64,000 bases of DNA from Agromyces albus (lineage in GTDB: Bacteria; Actinomycetota; Actinomycetes; Actinomycetales; Microbacteriaceae): positions 310,001 to 374,000 of the forward strand of contig NZ_JAUSWX010000001.1 in assembly GCF_030815405.1 (NCBI RefSeq), written 5' to 3'. The notes below the pieces were generated by a model. It saw nothing but the letters and a program-made list of their open reading frames with translations. It searched no databases and was not told the origin of the DNA. Position numbers and translations under genes: made by a program. The stretch's first letter is position 1; each line of letters begins with the position of its first letter. This document shows, in pieces, positions 34,349 to 43,192 of the stretch.

Positions 34349-35872
34349 TCACCCGATGATCCCGAGGGTACGTGCCCGCTGCACCGCGCCGTCCCGGGTG
34401 GTCACGCCGAGCTTCCGGTAGATGCTGCGCAACTGCGTCTTCACGGTGTTCGGCGACACCGAGAGCTCGAATGAGATGCGCTGCTGGGTGTCACCCTCGA
34501 CGAGCCGTTCGAGCACGATGTGCTCCCGCGGGGTCAGGACGGCGGCGCCATCCGCGTGATCGTCGGTGAGTCTCGTCGAGATCAGTTCGAGCATCCGCTG
34601 CACGTGCTGGGGCTGCCGCATGCTCTCGGCCCGCTCGACGAGCTGGGCGAGATGTTGGCGAGGCAGGAAGCCGAACGGTCGCACGAGCCCCGCAGAGGAG
34701 GCCAGGAGGAGCGCGCGAGCGAAGAGCGTGTCGGCGGTCTTGACGTCGCCGAGCAGGTCGTGTGCGGCCGCGTTCGCGAGGTTCGCGAGCGTCGCGGTAC
34801 GAGGCGCGTGCATGTCGCCCATTGCGAGGCACGGGTTGGTGAGCTCGATCGCACCGGCATAGTCGCCGGTGTCGAGCGCGATTCGCGCAGACCATGCCGC
34901 GGGGCACCGGGAGTGGGTTGCATCCGGTTCGAGTCGCGCGAGTTGCGCGCGCGCGCTCGCCGTCTCCTGATGCCGCACGAGCAGTCCCACGCGCGCGTAG
35001 TCATGCAGGGTGCGTGGAAGGCTCGGCGCCTCCCAGTCGCGGATCACGAGCTGCAACTCCTGCAGGTCGTCCATCGCCTCGTCATCGTCGCCGACGGCTT
35101 CATGGAAGCTGCTGGTCACGGCGAGAACGAGCGGCGCGTATTCGGTGCCTGCGGTGTCACGTGCGAGCTCGGCGAGTCGATCGCCGACCCCGTCGAGCTG
35201 TCCGCGCTCTATGGCCAGCGAGGCTTGTGCGAGCCGTGCGGGCGCCGTGCAGGGTTCGTTGCCGAGCTCGGCGGATCGGGCGATTTCGAGTGCCGTGGTG
35301 ATGGTCGCCTCGGCGTCGCGGAGACTGCCCGTGCGCAGTTCGATGAGCGCGGTGCATCCGTACCCCTCGGCAAGGAGAGCGGGTGCCGTTCGGTCGCCGG
35401 CCAGGTGCAGGGCGCGCACGAGCGTTCTGCGTGCAGCGTCGAGGTCGCCCTGCTGCAGCTCGCAGAACCCCTCGTGCATCACCACGAGGGCGCTGAGATC
35501 GATCCGTTCGCTGAATGAGAGCTCTGCCGCTGCGAGCGAATCGCCGGCCCCTCGGAGGAGACTACGGGCCGAGGTGTACCGCCCGAGCTCGCGCATCGTG
35601 ACCGCCCGCAGCACCGAGGCGAGCACCGTGAGGACCGGGTCGACTGCGCCGTCGGCGAGCAGGGCATCGGCGGCGTCGAGGTACGGCTCGGCTGCATACG
35701 GGTTCGATGCCCCCGCGGCCCGGAGGCCACCCGCGATCGCGAGCAGCTTCGCGGGGTCGCTGGACCAGGACTGCTCGGGTTCAGTACTGATGCGAATGCA
35801 CAGGGCTGATCCGCACTCGCGGACGATGGTTCGCCACGAGATCCCAGCGGGGTCTTCGGGTGTCTCCTGCAT
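34349..35872 (-). CDS. LuxR-family regulator with TPR-like domain (MalT-like, no NTPase)
   Basis: The 507-residue regulator has helical repeats over about residues 40-435. A C-terminal LuxR helix-turn-helix follows: VLTPREHIVLERLVEGDTQQ, then LSVSPNTVKTQLRSIYRKLG. It has the arrangement of the MalT C-terminal half without the STAND ATPase. AAAGGAGG lies 4 bases before ATG 35872, one of the best ribosome-binding sites in the window. The gene runs into the LPATG protein gene (191 bases between), which makes that the most likely target. The region upstream (35873-36085) contains only promoter-like sequence. Its signal is unknown. Confidence 0.8.
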   Translation of the reverse strand: MQETPEDPAGISWRTIVRECGSALCIRISTEPEQSWSSDPAKLLAIAGGLRAAGASNPYAAEPYLDAADALLADGAVDPVLTVLASVLRAVTMRELGRYTSARSLLRGAGDSLAAAELSFSERIDLSALVVMHEGFCELQQGDLDAARRTLVRALHLAGDRTAPALLAEGYGCTALIELRTGSLRDAEATITTALEIARSAELGNEPCTAPARLAQASLAIERGQLDGVGDRLAELARDTAGTEYAPLVLAVTSSFHEAVGDDDEAMDDLQELQLVIRDWEAPSLPRTLHDYARVGLLVRHQETASARAQLARLEPDATHSRCPAAWSARIALDTGDYAGAIELTNPCLAMGDMHAPRTATLANLANAAAHDLLGDVKTADTLFARALLLASSAGLVRPFGFLPRQHLAQLVERAESMRQPQHVQRMLELISTRLTDDHADGAAVLTPREHIVLERLVEGDTQQRISFELSVSPNTVKTQLRSIYRKLGVTTRDGAVQRARTLGIIG

Positions 35873-36085
35873 GGGCCTCCTTTACAGGGGAGGCGTCGTC
35901 GGCGAGCCTCGGGTGACTCTCCGACGAAACGGGTGTGAAGTACGAGTGAACCGGCGGGCTGTCGCCGAGTCGAGGGTTCTTCGGGTTTGCCTCCTAAACT
36001 ACTCCCGGTCACGCGGAAAGCGAACTGCCCATTCGGGGTACTCTCGCCCGGCCATCACTCTCGTTCACCGGCTTAGGGTGAGTCC

Positions 36086-38020
36086 ATGAGCAATGTCGGC
36101 GGGCGTGGCGGCGGCGGCCGCGGCGGAGCAACGACCCATGGTCCGGGCGGCCCGGCCGGCGGCGGAGTCCCGGGCGGCGGCCGCCGGATCGGGTCGGCCG
36201 ACGAAGAGGCGCAGCGCGCGGCCAATGCCGAAGCACCGAAGATCCCGAACCTCCTGCGCCGCATCGGCGAGCTGTTCGCCCCGCACAAGGTCGCGCTCAT
36301 CGCCACGGGCGTGCTCGTGCTCGTGGGCGCGGCGCTCAGCGTCGTGCCACCGCTCCTCACACAGCGGGCCTTCGACGACGGGTTGTTCGCCGAGGGCGGC
36401 CCGAACGTGCCGGTGCTCACGGGGCTCGTCACCGCGATGATCGCCGTGTTCATCGTCTCGGCGCTCCTCGGCGTGTGGCAGACCTGGCTCACCGCGACGA
36501 TCGGCAACAAGGTGATGGGCGCGCTGCGTGTGCGCCTCTTCACCCACCTGCAGTCGATGGAGCTCAGCTTCTTCACGCGGACGAAGACGGGCGTCATCCA
36601 GTCCCGCCTGCAGAACGACGTGGGCGGGGTCGCCGGCGTGCTGACGAACACGGTCTCGAGCGTGCTCGGCAACACCGTCACGGTGATCTCGGCCTTCGTC
36701 GCGATGCTGATCCTGAACTGGCAGCTCACCGTGATCGCGCTCGTGCTCATGCCCATCATGGTGATCGCGCAGCGTCGCGTGGGGCAGGTGCGGGCACGCA
36801 TCGCCGGCAAGACCCAGGAGTCCCTGTCCGAGATGACCGCGATCACCCAGGAGACCCTCTCGGTCTCGGGCATCCTGCTCTCGAAGAGCTTCACCCGGCA
36901 GGGCAGCGAGATCGATCGCTACGCCGACGAGAACCGCAACCAGATCGCCCTGCAGGTCAGGCAGCAGATGACCGGCCAGTGGTTCTTCGCGATGGTGAAC
37001 ATCTTCATGTCGTCGATCCCCGCGATCGTCTACCTGGTCGCAGGCTGGCTCATCACGGGCGGAGCAGCGGATGTCACGGCCGGAACCATCGTCGCGTTCA
37101 CGACCGTGCAGGCGCGACTCCTCTTTCCGCTCATGGGCCTCATGCGCGTCGCGCTCGACCTGCAGACGTCAAGCGCGCTCTTCGCCCGGATCTTCGAGTA
37201 CCTCGACCTGAAGCCGTCGATCACCGATCGCGCCGACGCCCGCGAGGTTCCCACCGACGGGTCGCTCGGCCGCGTCGAGTTCGATGACGTCAGCTTCCGC
37301 TACCCCGACACCGAGGGCGACTCGCGTCCGACCCTCGATGCCGTGAGCTTCGTGATCGAGCCCGGCCAGTTCGCGGCGTTCGTGGGGCCGAGCGGAGCCG
37401 GCAAGACGACGGTCTCCTACCTCGTGCCGCGGCTGTACGAGGCATCCGCCGGCTCGGTGCGCTTCGCCGGGGTCGACGTGCGAGAGCTCCGCCAGGAGTC
37501 GCTCATCTCGAATATCGGCATCGTGAGTCAGGAGACCTACCTCTTCCATGCCACGATCGGCGAGAACCTGCGCTACGCGAAGCCCCACGCCACCGACGCC
37601 GAGGTCGAGGCCGCCGCCCGGGCCGCGAACATCCACGAGACCATCGCCTCGTTCCCCGACGGCTACGACACGGTCGTGGGGGAGCGCGGATACCGGCTCT
37701 CGGGCGGCGAGAAGCAGCGCATCGCGATCGCCCGGGTGCTGCTGAAGGATCCCGCGGTGCTCGTGCTCGACGAGGCGACGAGCGCCCTCGACACGATCTC
37801 GGAGCGGGTCGTGCAGGAGGCGCTCGACGACGCCGCGCGCGGGCGCACGACCATCGCGATCGCGCACCGCCTCTCGACGGTCGTGGCGGCCGACGTGATC
37901 TTCGTCATCGCCGGAGGCCGGATCGTCGAACGGGGCACGCACGCCGAGCTCGTGGGCGCCGAGGGCGTCTATGCCTCGCTCTATCGCCAGCAGGCGGAGC
38001 GACCCGTGCTCGAGAGCTGA
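36086..38020 (+). CDS. ABC exporter, fused membrane and ATPase domains (MsbA/LmrA type)
   Basis: The 644-residue half-transporter starts with a Gly-rich tail of about 35 residues, then a six-span ABC membrane domain (about 60-350; IPNLLRRIGELFAPHKVALI begins it). The ATPase has Walker A GPSGAGKTT, Q-loop IVSQETYLF, signature LSGGEKQRIAIARVLL, Walker B VLVLDEATSALD and H-loop IAHRLSTV. It probably acts as a homodimer exporting a lipid or drug. A TAGGGT -10 (36074-36079) ends 6 bases before the ATG at 36086, which suggests a leaderless transcript. The nearby genes are unrelated. Confidence 0.9.
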   Translation: MSNVGGRGGGGRGGATTHGPGGPAGGGVPGGGRRIGSADEEAQRAANAEAPKIPNLLRRIGELFAPHKVALIATGVLVLVGAALSVVPPLLTQRAFDDGLFAEGGPNVPVLTGLVTAMIAVFIVSALLGVWQTWLTATIGNKVMGALRVRLFTHLQSMELSFFTRTKTGVIQSRLQNDVGGVAGVLTNTVSSVLGNTVTVISAFVAMLILNWQLTVIALVLMPIMVIAQRRVGQVRARIAGKTQESLSEMTAITQETLSVSGILLSKSFTRQGSEIDRYADENRNQIALQVRQQMTGQWFFAMVNIFMSSIPAIVYLVAGWLITGGAADVTAGTIVAFTTVQARLLFPLMGLMRVALDLQTSSALFARIFEYLDLKPSITDRADAREVPTDGSLGRVEFDDVSFRYPDTEGDSRPTLDAVSFVIEPGQFAAFVGPSGAGKTTVSYLVPRLYEASAGSVRFAGVDVRELRQESLISNIGIVSQETYLFHATIGENLRYAKPHATDAEVEAAARAANIHETIASFPDGYDTVVGERGYRLSGGEKQRIAIARVLLKDPAVLVLDEATSALDTISERVVQEALDDAARGRTTIAIAHRLSTVVAADVIFVIAGGRIVERGTHAELVGAEGVYASLYRQQAERPVLES

Positions 38021-38058
38021 GTCCGCGCGAGACAGCACTCGGCTGCGCTCGGCGAGGC

Positions 38059-38718
38059 TCAGCCGCGCTCGGCGAGCATGTCCTCCATGAGTGCCATCTC
38101 GGAGGTCTGGCTGGCGACGATCGAGGTCGCGAGACTCACCACCACGTCATTCGAGGAGCGCCCGAGCAGCGCCTCGGCCATCTCGACCGCGCCCTGGTGA
38201 TGCACGATCATGAGCTCGAGGAACCGCCGCTCGGCCTCGACACCGGTCGCCGCGCGAAGCTCCTCGATCTGCGCCGGAGTCGCAAGTCCGGGCATCGGCG
38301 CGCCGGCCGTGTGCGTCGCCGCGTGCGAGTCGTGCCCTTCGCCGTCGGCGGGCCGCGACATCCACGTCATCGACGGCTCTCCGCCGGCTTGCGACAGTCC
38401 CCACGTGCTGAGCCAGCCGTACATCTGCCCGGCCTGCTGCGCCTGGGTCGTCGCGATGTCGTAGGCGAGCCGCCGCACCTCGTCGTCGTCGGTGGTGTCG
38501 CGCACGATCATCGCGAGCTCGACGCCCTGCAGGTGGTGCACCTGCATGTCGCGAGCGAATCCGGCCTCGGCGCTCGAGTCGACGGGCGTCGGGTCGGCGA
38601 GCGTCGAGAGCCGGCCGATCGAGAAGGCCACGATCGCCACGACGGCGAGGGCGACGGATGCCGCGACGAGCACAGCCACGCGAGAGCCCCGGCCCGCGCG
38701 GCCCGTCGGTTCGGTCAC
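38059..38718 (-). CDS. DUF305-family membrane-anchored protein
   Basis: The 219-residue protein has one N-terminal span (VAVLVAASVALAVVAIVAFS), leaving the rest outside. The DUF305 four-helix domain has its two His-pair motifs, ARDMQVHHLQGVELAMIV and LELMIVHHQGAVEMAEALL, both with Met residues nearby, consistent with metal (possibly copper) binding in some relatives. The GTG start at 38718 overlaps the stop of the upstream DUF3105 gene (GTGA). These two families often occur as a pair in actinobacteria. The function is not established. Confidence 0.85.
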   Translation of the reverse strand: MTEPTGRAGRGSRVAVLVAASVALAVVAIVAFSIGRLSTLADPTPVDSSAEAGFARDMQVHHLQGVELAMIVRDTTDDDEVRRLAYDIATTQAQQAGQMYGWLSTWGLSQAGGEPSMTWMSRPADGEGHDSHAATHTAGAPMPGLATPAQIEELRAATGVEAERRFLELMIVHHQGAVEMAEALLGRSSNDVVVSLATSIVASQTSEMALMEDMLAERG

Positions 38719-39395
38719 GCCTTGCCGGGCCCGTCGATGCCGCCGGTGCAGAGGGCGCCGGGCTCGGGCACGTTCTGGCTCTTCCAGTACTCCTCGAAGA
38801 ACGCGGCGATTCGCTCGTCGTCGGCCTCTTCGACCTGTAGCTGGGTGTTCCAGCCGCTCAGCACGATGGGCGAGGGCAGGCCTTCGAACGGCGAGAGGAT
38901 CACGTAGGTCGACGGCAGCTTCGCACGCAACGCGGCGAGCTCGTCGTCAGCGAGCGACGGGTCATAGGTGACCCAGAGCGCGCCGTGCTCCATCGAGTGC
39001 ACGGCGTTCTCGTTCGGCACGGGCTCGGTGTAGACGCCGCAGTTCAGCCACACCTGGTTGTGCTCGCCGCCGGCCGGCGGCGTCTGCGGGTAGTCGACGA
39101 CCCCCTCGACGTGCGCCGACTCGTTCTCGAACGTCTCGACTCCCTCGACCTCGGCGCCCGTGCCGCCCGCGCTGTAGGACGCGGGCTGCGGCGTCAGCAC
39201 GATCGCCGACACCAGCAGTGCGACGACGGCAACGCCGCCGACGACCGCGGCGCCGATGCCGATGCGACGGTTGCGCTTCGAGCGCTGCTCGCGCTTGCGG
39301 TACTCCTCGAGCTTCTTCGCGCGTTGCTCGGCGCGTTGCTGCTTGACGGTGAGCTGCTTCTTGACGGACGGGGGAACGGGCGGGGTCGCGCTCAC
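38715..39395 (-). CDS. DUF3105-family membrane-anchored protein
   Basis: This 226-residue protein begins with a charged coiled-coil-like segment (VKQQRAEQRAKKLEEYRKRE) on the cytoplasmic side and one span (IGIGAAVVGGVAVVALLVSA). The extracellular DUF3105 domain has PQTPPAGGEHNQVWLNCGVY and NAVHSMEHGALWVTYDP, with conserved His and one Cys. The GTG start at 39395 has GAGAGG upstream. It is translationally coupled to the DUF305 gene. Relatives have no assigned function; the His-rich motifs suggest metal binding, which is inference. Confidence 0.85.
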   Translation of the reverse strand: MSATPPVPPSVKKQLTVKQQRAEQRAKKLEEYRKREQRSKRNRRIGIGAAVVGGVAVVALLVSAIVLTPQPASYSAGGTGAEVEGVETFENESAHVEGVVDYPQTPPAGGEHNQVWLNCGVYTEPVPNENAVHSMEHGALWVTYDPSLADDELAALRAKLPSTYVILSPFEGLPSPIVLSGWNTQLQVEEADDERIAAFFEEYWKSQNVPEPGALCTGGIDGPGKA

Positions 39396-39512
39396 GCGGA
39401 GGCCTCTCTCGATCGTGGGGATGCAACCATACGAACGTATGCCGCCCCGGTTCTCCTCCGCGAGAGGCGTACTTCACAGCGCATTCACAGTCGTCCCGCC
39501 GCTCCGGCGCGA

Positions 39513-39542
39513 GTGACAGCGCGCGGGCCCCGCGACTAGAGT
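39513..39542 (+). promoter_or_regulatory. Promoter of the transsulfuration operon
   Basis: GTGACA (39513-39518) and TAGAGT (39537-39542) are spaced by 18 bases. The -10 fits TANNNT and ends 7 bases before a GTG at 39550, the point where transcription should begin. This would make the short leader ORF at 39550 leaderless. Confidence 0.6.
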
Positions 39543-39549
39543 TGGCGGC

Positions 39550-39576
39550 GTGGTCCTCTCGCTGTGTTGTCGCTGA
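39550..39576 (+). CDS. Putative leaderless Cys-Cys leader peptide (8 codons)
   Basis: From the expected transcription start, GTG opens the reading frame MVLSLCCR followed by TGA. Two adjacent cysteine codons, both TGT, which is the disfavoured Cys codon in this DNA, sit at positions 6 and 7. The ORF lies 97 bases before a cystathionine beta-synthase gene, that is, a cysteine-pathway operon. A GC hairpin (CGCCGCC/GGCGGCG, 39626-39644) lies between it and the gene start. Leaderless polycysteine ORFs that sense cysteine by ribosome stalling are known in mycobacteria; the match in position and codon content is strong. It is too short for statistical proof. Confidence 0.6.
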   Translation: MVLSLCCR

Positions 39577-39672
39577 CGCCGAAGTCGCCCGACCCCGCAC
39601 GCCCGACCGCTCGCCCGTATCCGCCACGCCGCCGGATGGGCGGCGCGCGAGTCGACTACCGAAGGACACCGC

Positions 39673-41040
39673 ATGAAGTACGCAGAGACCATCGTCGACC
39701 TGGTCGGCGACACGCCGCTCGTGAAGCTCCATCGGGTGACCGAGGGGGTCACGGATGCCACGGTGCTCGTGAAGCTCGAATACTTCAACCCCGGCGGCTC
39801 CTCGAAAGACCGCATCGCCGAGCGCATCATCGACGCGGCCGAGGCCGAGGGCAAGCTGAAGCCCGGCGGCACGATCGTCGAGCCCACGTCGGGCAACACC
39901 GGTGTCGGCCTCGCGCTCGTGGCGCAGCAGCGCGGATACAAGTGCATCTTCGTGTGCCCCGACAAAGTCGGTGAAGACAAGCGCAACGTGCTCACCGCCT
40001 ACGGCGCAGAGGTCGTCGTGACGCCCACGGCGGTCGCGCCCGACAGCCCCGAGTCCTACTACGGGGTCTCCGACCGGCTCGCGCGCGAGATCCCCGGCGC
40101 GTTCAAACCCGACCAGTACTCCAACCCCAACGGCCCGCGTTCGCATTACGAGACCACCGGCCCCGAGATCTGGCGCGACACCGAGGGCAAGGTCACGCAT
40201 TTCGTCGCCGGCGTCGGCACGGGCGGCACGATCACGGGTGCCGGCCGCTACCTGCGCGAGGTGTCGGGCGACTCGGTGCGCATCATCGGCGCCGACCCCG
40301 AGGGGTCCGTGTACTCGGGCGGCACGGGGCGGCCCTACCTCGTCGAGGGCGTCGGCGAGGATTTCTGGCCGGCGGCCTACGACCCCACTGTGCCGCACGA
40401 GATCATCGCGGTCAGCGATGCCGAGTCGTTCGACATGACGCGTCGCCTCGCGCGCGAGGAGGGCATCCTCGTGGGCGGCTCGAGCGGCATGGCCGTGGTC
40501 GCGGCGCTCAAGGCCGCGGCATCCGCTGGTCCCGACGAGGTCTTCGTGGTGCTGCTGCCCGACGGCGGCCGCGGCTACCTCGGCAAGATCTTCAACGACA
40601 AGTGGCTGCGCGCCTACGGCTTCTCGAACGCCCCCGCCGGGCACACGATCGCGCAACTCCTCGGCGCCAAGGCCGATCGGATGCCGCCGCTCGTCTACGT
40701 GCATCCGAACGACACGATCCGCGAGGCCATCGACACGATGACCGCGTCGGGCGTCTCGCAACTGCTCGTGTTGTCTGCCGAGCCGCCCGTCGTGCTCGGC
40801 GAGATCGCCGGCGCGCTGCACGAGGAGGAGCTGCTCGAGCTCGTCTTCTCGGGCCAGGCGAAGCTCACCGACAAGGTGTCGAGCGTCGTGGGGGAGCCGC
40901 TGCCGCTCATCGGCGTCAACGAGCCCGTGGCCGCGGCGCGCAGCGCCTTCACGACGACGCCCGCGATGCTCGTCACCGACGGCGGCAAGGCGCTCGGCGT
41001 CATCACCCGCTCCGACCTGCTCTCCTACCTCTCAGCCTGA
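39673..41040 (+). CDS. cbs: Cystathionine beta-synthase
   Basis: The 455-residue PLP enzyme joins homocysteine and serine to cystathionine. NPGGSSKDRIAERI holds the Schiff-base lysine, TSGNTGVGLALVA the phosphate/substrate loop, and GVGTGGTITGAGRYL the PLP-phosphate glycine loop. Two CBS domains form the C-terminal 120 residues (PPLVYVHPNDTIREAIDTM and ITRSDLLSYLSA), so this is a regulated CBS and not a plain cysteine synthase. GAAGGAC lies before ATG 39673. Cystathionine gamma-synthase follows after 34 bases, so the pair handles transsulfuration. The leader peptide upstream points to control by cysteine supply. Confidence 0.93.
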   Translation: MKYAETIVDLVGDTPLVKLHRVTEGVTDATVLVKLEYFNPGGSSKDRIAERIIDAAEAEGKLKPGGTIVEPTSGNTGVGLALVAQQRGYKCIFVCPDKVGEDKRNVLTAYGAEVVVTPTAVAPDSPESYYGVSDRLAREIPGAFKPDQYSNPNGPRSHYETTGPEIWRDTEGKVTHFVAGVGTGGTITGAGRYLREVSGDSVRIIGADPEGSVYSGGTGRPYLVEGVGEDFWPAAYDPTVPHEIIAVSDAESFDMTRRLAREEGILVGGSSGMAVVAALKAAASAGPDEVFVVLLPDGGRGYLGKIFNDKWLRAYGFSNAPAGHTIAQLLGAKADRMPPLVYVHPNDTIREAIDTMTASGVSQLLVLSAEPPVVLGEIAGALHEEELLELVFSGQAKLTDKVSSVVGEPLPLIGVNEPVAAARSAFTTTPAMLVTDGGKALGVITRSDLLSYLSA

Positions 41041-41074
41041 TGGCGAGTTTCCGACGAGAAAGTGACGACAACGC

Positions 41075-42244
41075 ATGACGTCTCCTGAATTCTGGAAGGG
41101 CTTCGACACTCGCGCCATCCACGCGGGTCAGGAGTTCGATCCCACGACCGGCGCGGTCATCCCGCCCGTCTACCTCACGTCCACGTACGTGCAAGACGGC
41201 ATCGGCGGGCTTCGCGGGGGCTACGAGTACTCGCGCGGCGGCAACCCCACGCGCACGGCGCTCGAGACCCAGCTCGCCGCGCTCGAGGGCGGCGCCCACG
41301 GGCTCTCGTTCGCGTCGGGCCTCGCCGCCGAAGACGCACTGCTGCGCACCGTGCTCGTCCCAGGCGACCATGTCGTCATCGGCAACGACGTGTACGGCGG
41401 CACGCACCGGCTCGTCCGCAAGATCTTCGGCGCATGGGGCATCCGTCACACGACCGTCGACACGAGCGATCTCGGCGCAGTGCGCGACGCGATCGAGCTC
41501 GGCACGACGAAGGTGCTCTGGGTCGAGACGCCGTCGAACCCGCTCATGAAGATCTCCGACATCGCCGCGCTCGCCGAGCTCGGCTCCGAGGCCGGCGTGC
41601 TCGTCGTCGTCGACAACACGTTCGCGTCGCCGGCGCTGCAGCAGCCGCTCGCGCTCGGCGCCGACGTCGTCGTGCACTCCACGACGAAGTACCTGGCCGG
41701 CCACTCCGACATCATCGGCGGAGGCCTCGTCTTCGGCGCCGGTCAAGACGAGCTCGCCGAGCGCGTGACGTTCACGCAGTTCGCCGCGGGCGCGGTCTCG
41801 AGCCCGTTCGACGCGTTCCTCACCTCGCGCGGCATCAAGACCCTCGGGATCCGGATGCAGCGGCACAGCCAGAACGCGCTCGCGATCGCGCGGCGACTCG
41901 AGGAGCACGCCGGCATCGAGCACGTCTATTACCCGGGACTCGAGTCGCACCCCGGGCACGAGCTCGCCGGACGGCAGATGTCGGGCTTCGGCGGCATGAT
42001 CTCGATCGCCCTCTCGGGCGGCGGCGAGGCCGCGCGCCGGTTCGCCGAGTCGACCGAGGTGTTCCAGCTCGCCGAGTCGCTCGGCGGCGTGGAGTCGCTC
42101 GTCAACTACCCCGCGGAGATGACGCACGCGTCGGTGCGCGGCACCGAGGCCGAGGTGCCGGAGTCGGTCGTGCGCCTCTCGGTGGGCATCGAAGACGTCG
42201 ACGACCTGCTCGACGACATCGATCGCGCGCTCGAGCGGCTCTAG
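41075..42244 (+). CDS. metB: Cystathionine gamma-synthase (or gamma-lyase)
   Basis: The 389-residue PLP enzyme of the Cys/Met family begins FWKGFDTRAIHAGQEFDP. SRGGNPTRTALETQLAALEG forms the cofactor-phosphate region contributed across the dimer, and VVVHSTTKYLAGHSDIIGG carries the Schiff-base lysine. Such enzymes make cystathionine from an acylated homoserine and cysteine, or split it; sequence alone does not separate the two activities well. Next to CBS, either a lyase (towards cysteine) or a synthase is credible, and neighbour genes in related actinobacteria are named metB. The start ATG at 41075 has only a weak ribosome-binding site. Confidence 0.88.
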   Translation: MTSPEFWKGFDTRAIHAGQEFDPTTGAVIPPVYLTSTYVQDGIGGLRGGYEYSRGGNPTRTALETQLAALEGGAHGLSFASGLAAEDALLRTVLVPGDHVVIGNDVYGGTHRLVRKIFGAWGIRHTTVDTSDLGAVRDAIELGTTKVLWVETPSNPLMKISDIAALAELGSEAGVLVVVDNTFASPALQQPLALGADVVVHSTTKYLAGHSDIIGGGLVFGAGQDELAERVTFTQFAAGAVSSPFDAFLTSRGIKTLGIRMQRHSQNALAIARRLEEHAGIEHVYYPGLESHPGHELAGRQMSGFGGMISIALSGGGEAARRFAESTEVFQLAESLGGVESLVNYPAEMTHASVRGTEAEVPESVVRLSVGIEDVDDLLDDIDRALERL

Positions 42245-42324
42245 CGGACCGCCCTGCTCCCGCCACCGGGTGGGAGAATGGGAGTGGCGTACGGCACGTC
42301 ACCGGCGTCCAGGAGGTGGATCCG

Positions 42325-43116
42325 ATGACCGCCCTCATCGTCACCCTGATCATCGTCGGCGTGATCGCGATCGTGCTGTTCTTCATGTCGGTGCGCATCG
42401 TGAGGCAATACGAGCGCGGCGTCGTGTTGCGCTTCGGGCGATTGCACAATCTGCGCGAGCCAGGCATCCGCTTCATCATTCCCATCGTCGACGTGATGAT
42501 CAAGGTGTCGCTGCGCATCGTCACGCTGCCGATCCAATCGCAGGGGATCATCACTCGCGACAACGTGAGCGTCGGCGTCTCCGCGGTCGCCTACTACCGG
42601 ATCGTGGATCCGGTGAAGTCGGTGATCGCGGTCGAGAACGTGAAGTCGGCGATCGACCAGATCGCGCAGACCACGCTCCGCAAGGTCGTCGGCCAGCACC
42701 ACCTCGACGAGACGCTTTCTGAGACCGCCAAGCTCAATGCGGACATCAAGCAATTCCTCGAGGTGATCACTGCTGAGTGGGGCGCCGAGGTGACGCTCGT
42801 CGAGCTGAAGGACATCCTGCTGCCCGACTCCATGAAGCGAGCGATGGCGAAGCAGGCCGAAGCCGAGCGCGAGAAGCGTGCGAAGATCATCGCCGCCGAG
42901 GGGGAGGCGCTCGCCGCGTCGCAACTCGGGGTGGCGAGCGACACGATGATGGCGCATCCGCTCGCCCTGCAACTGCGCACGCTGCAGACGCTCGTGGAGG
43001 TCGGCGTCGACAAGAACACGCTCGTGCTGTTCCCGGCGCCCCTCATGAGCACCATCGGCGAGCTCACGAGCTTCATCGACCGAGAGTCGGCGACGGCGCA
43101 GGTTCGCGGGCATTGA
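42325..43116 (+). CDS. SPFH/band-7 family protein (slipin/stomatin-like)
   Basis: The 263-residue protein has one N-terminal span (LIVTLIIVGVIAIVLFFMSV) and an SPFH domain starting VRQYERGVVLRFGRLHNLRE, through LRIVTLPIQSQGIITRDNVS and RKVVGQHHLDETLSETAKLN. A helical C-terminal part, MAKQAEAEREKRAKIIAAEG, is the usual oligomerisation region. It organises membrane microdomains. CAGGAGGTGGATCCG precedes ATG 42325. Slipins often pair with an NfeD gene; none is here. Confidence 0.9.
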   Translation: MTALIVTLIIVGVIAIVLFFMSVRIVRQYERGVVLRFGRLHNLREPGIRFIIPIVDVMIKVSLRIVTLPIQSQGIITRDNVSVGVSAVAYYRIVDPVKSVIAVENVKSAIDQIAQTTLRKVVGQHHLDETLSETAKLNADIKQFLEVITAEWGAEVTLVELKDILLPDSMKRAMAKQAEAEREKRAKIIAAEGEALAASQLGVASDTMMAHPLALQLRTLQTLVEVGVDKNTLVLFPAPLMSTIGELTSFIDRESATAQVRGH

Positions 43117-43121
43117 GAGGG

Positions 43122-43156
43122 TGGCAGGATATTGCCGAACGCTGTCAATCCTGCCA
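43122..43156. repeat. 9-bp inverted repeat before the amino-acid permease
   Basis: TGGCAGGAT (43122-43130) pairs with ATCCTGCCA (43148-43156), with 17 bases between. It lies in the 76-base gap between the SPFH gene and the permease start at 43193. It may be an operator or a small terminator. Confidence 0.4.
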
Positions 43157-43192
43157 TCGCCGAATGTCGGTGAGGTGCGGCAGAGTGAGCGG

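Noticed and set aside
38962..40821. Open frame of 619 codons on the minus strand
   Set aside because: It spans cbs and the DUF3105 gene in the wrong sense; the His/Arg-rich text is typical of a shadow frame.
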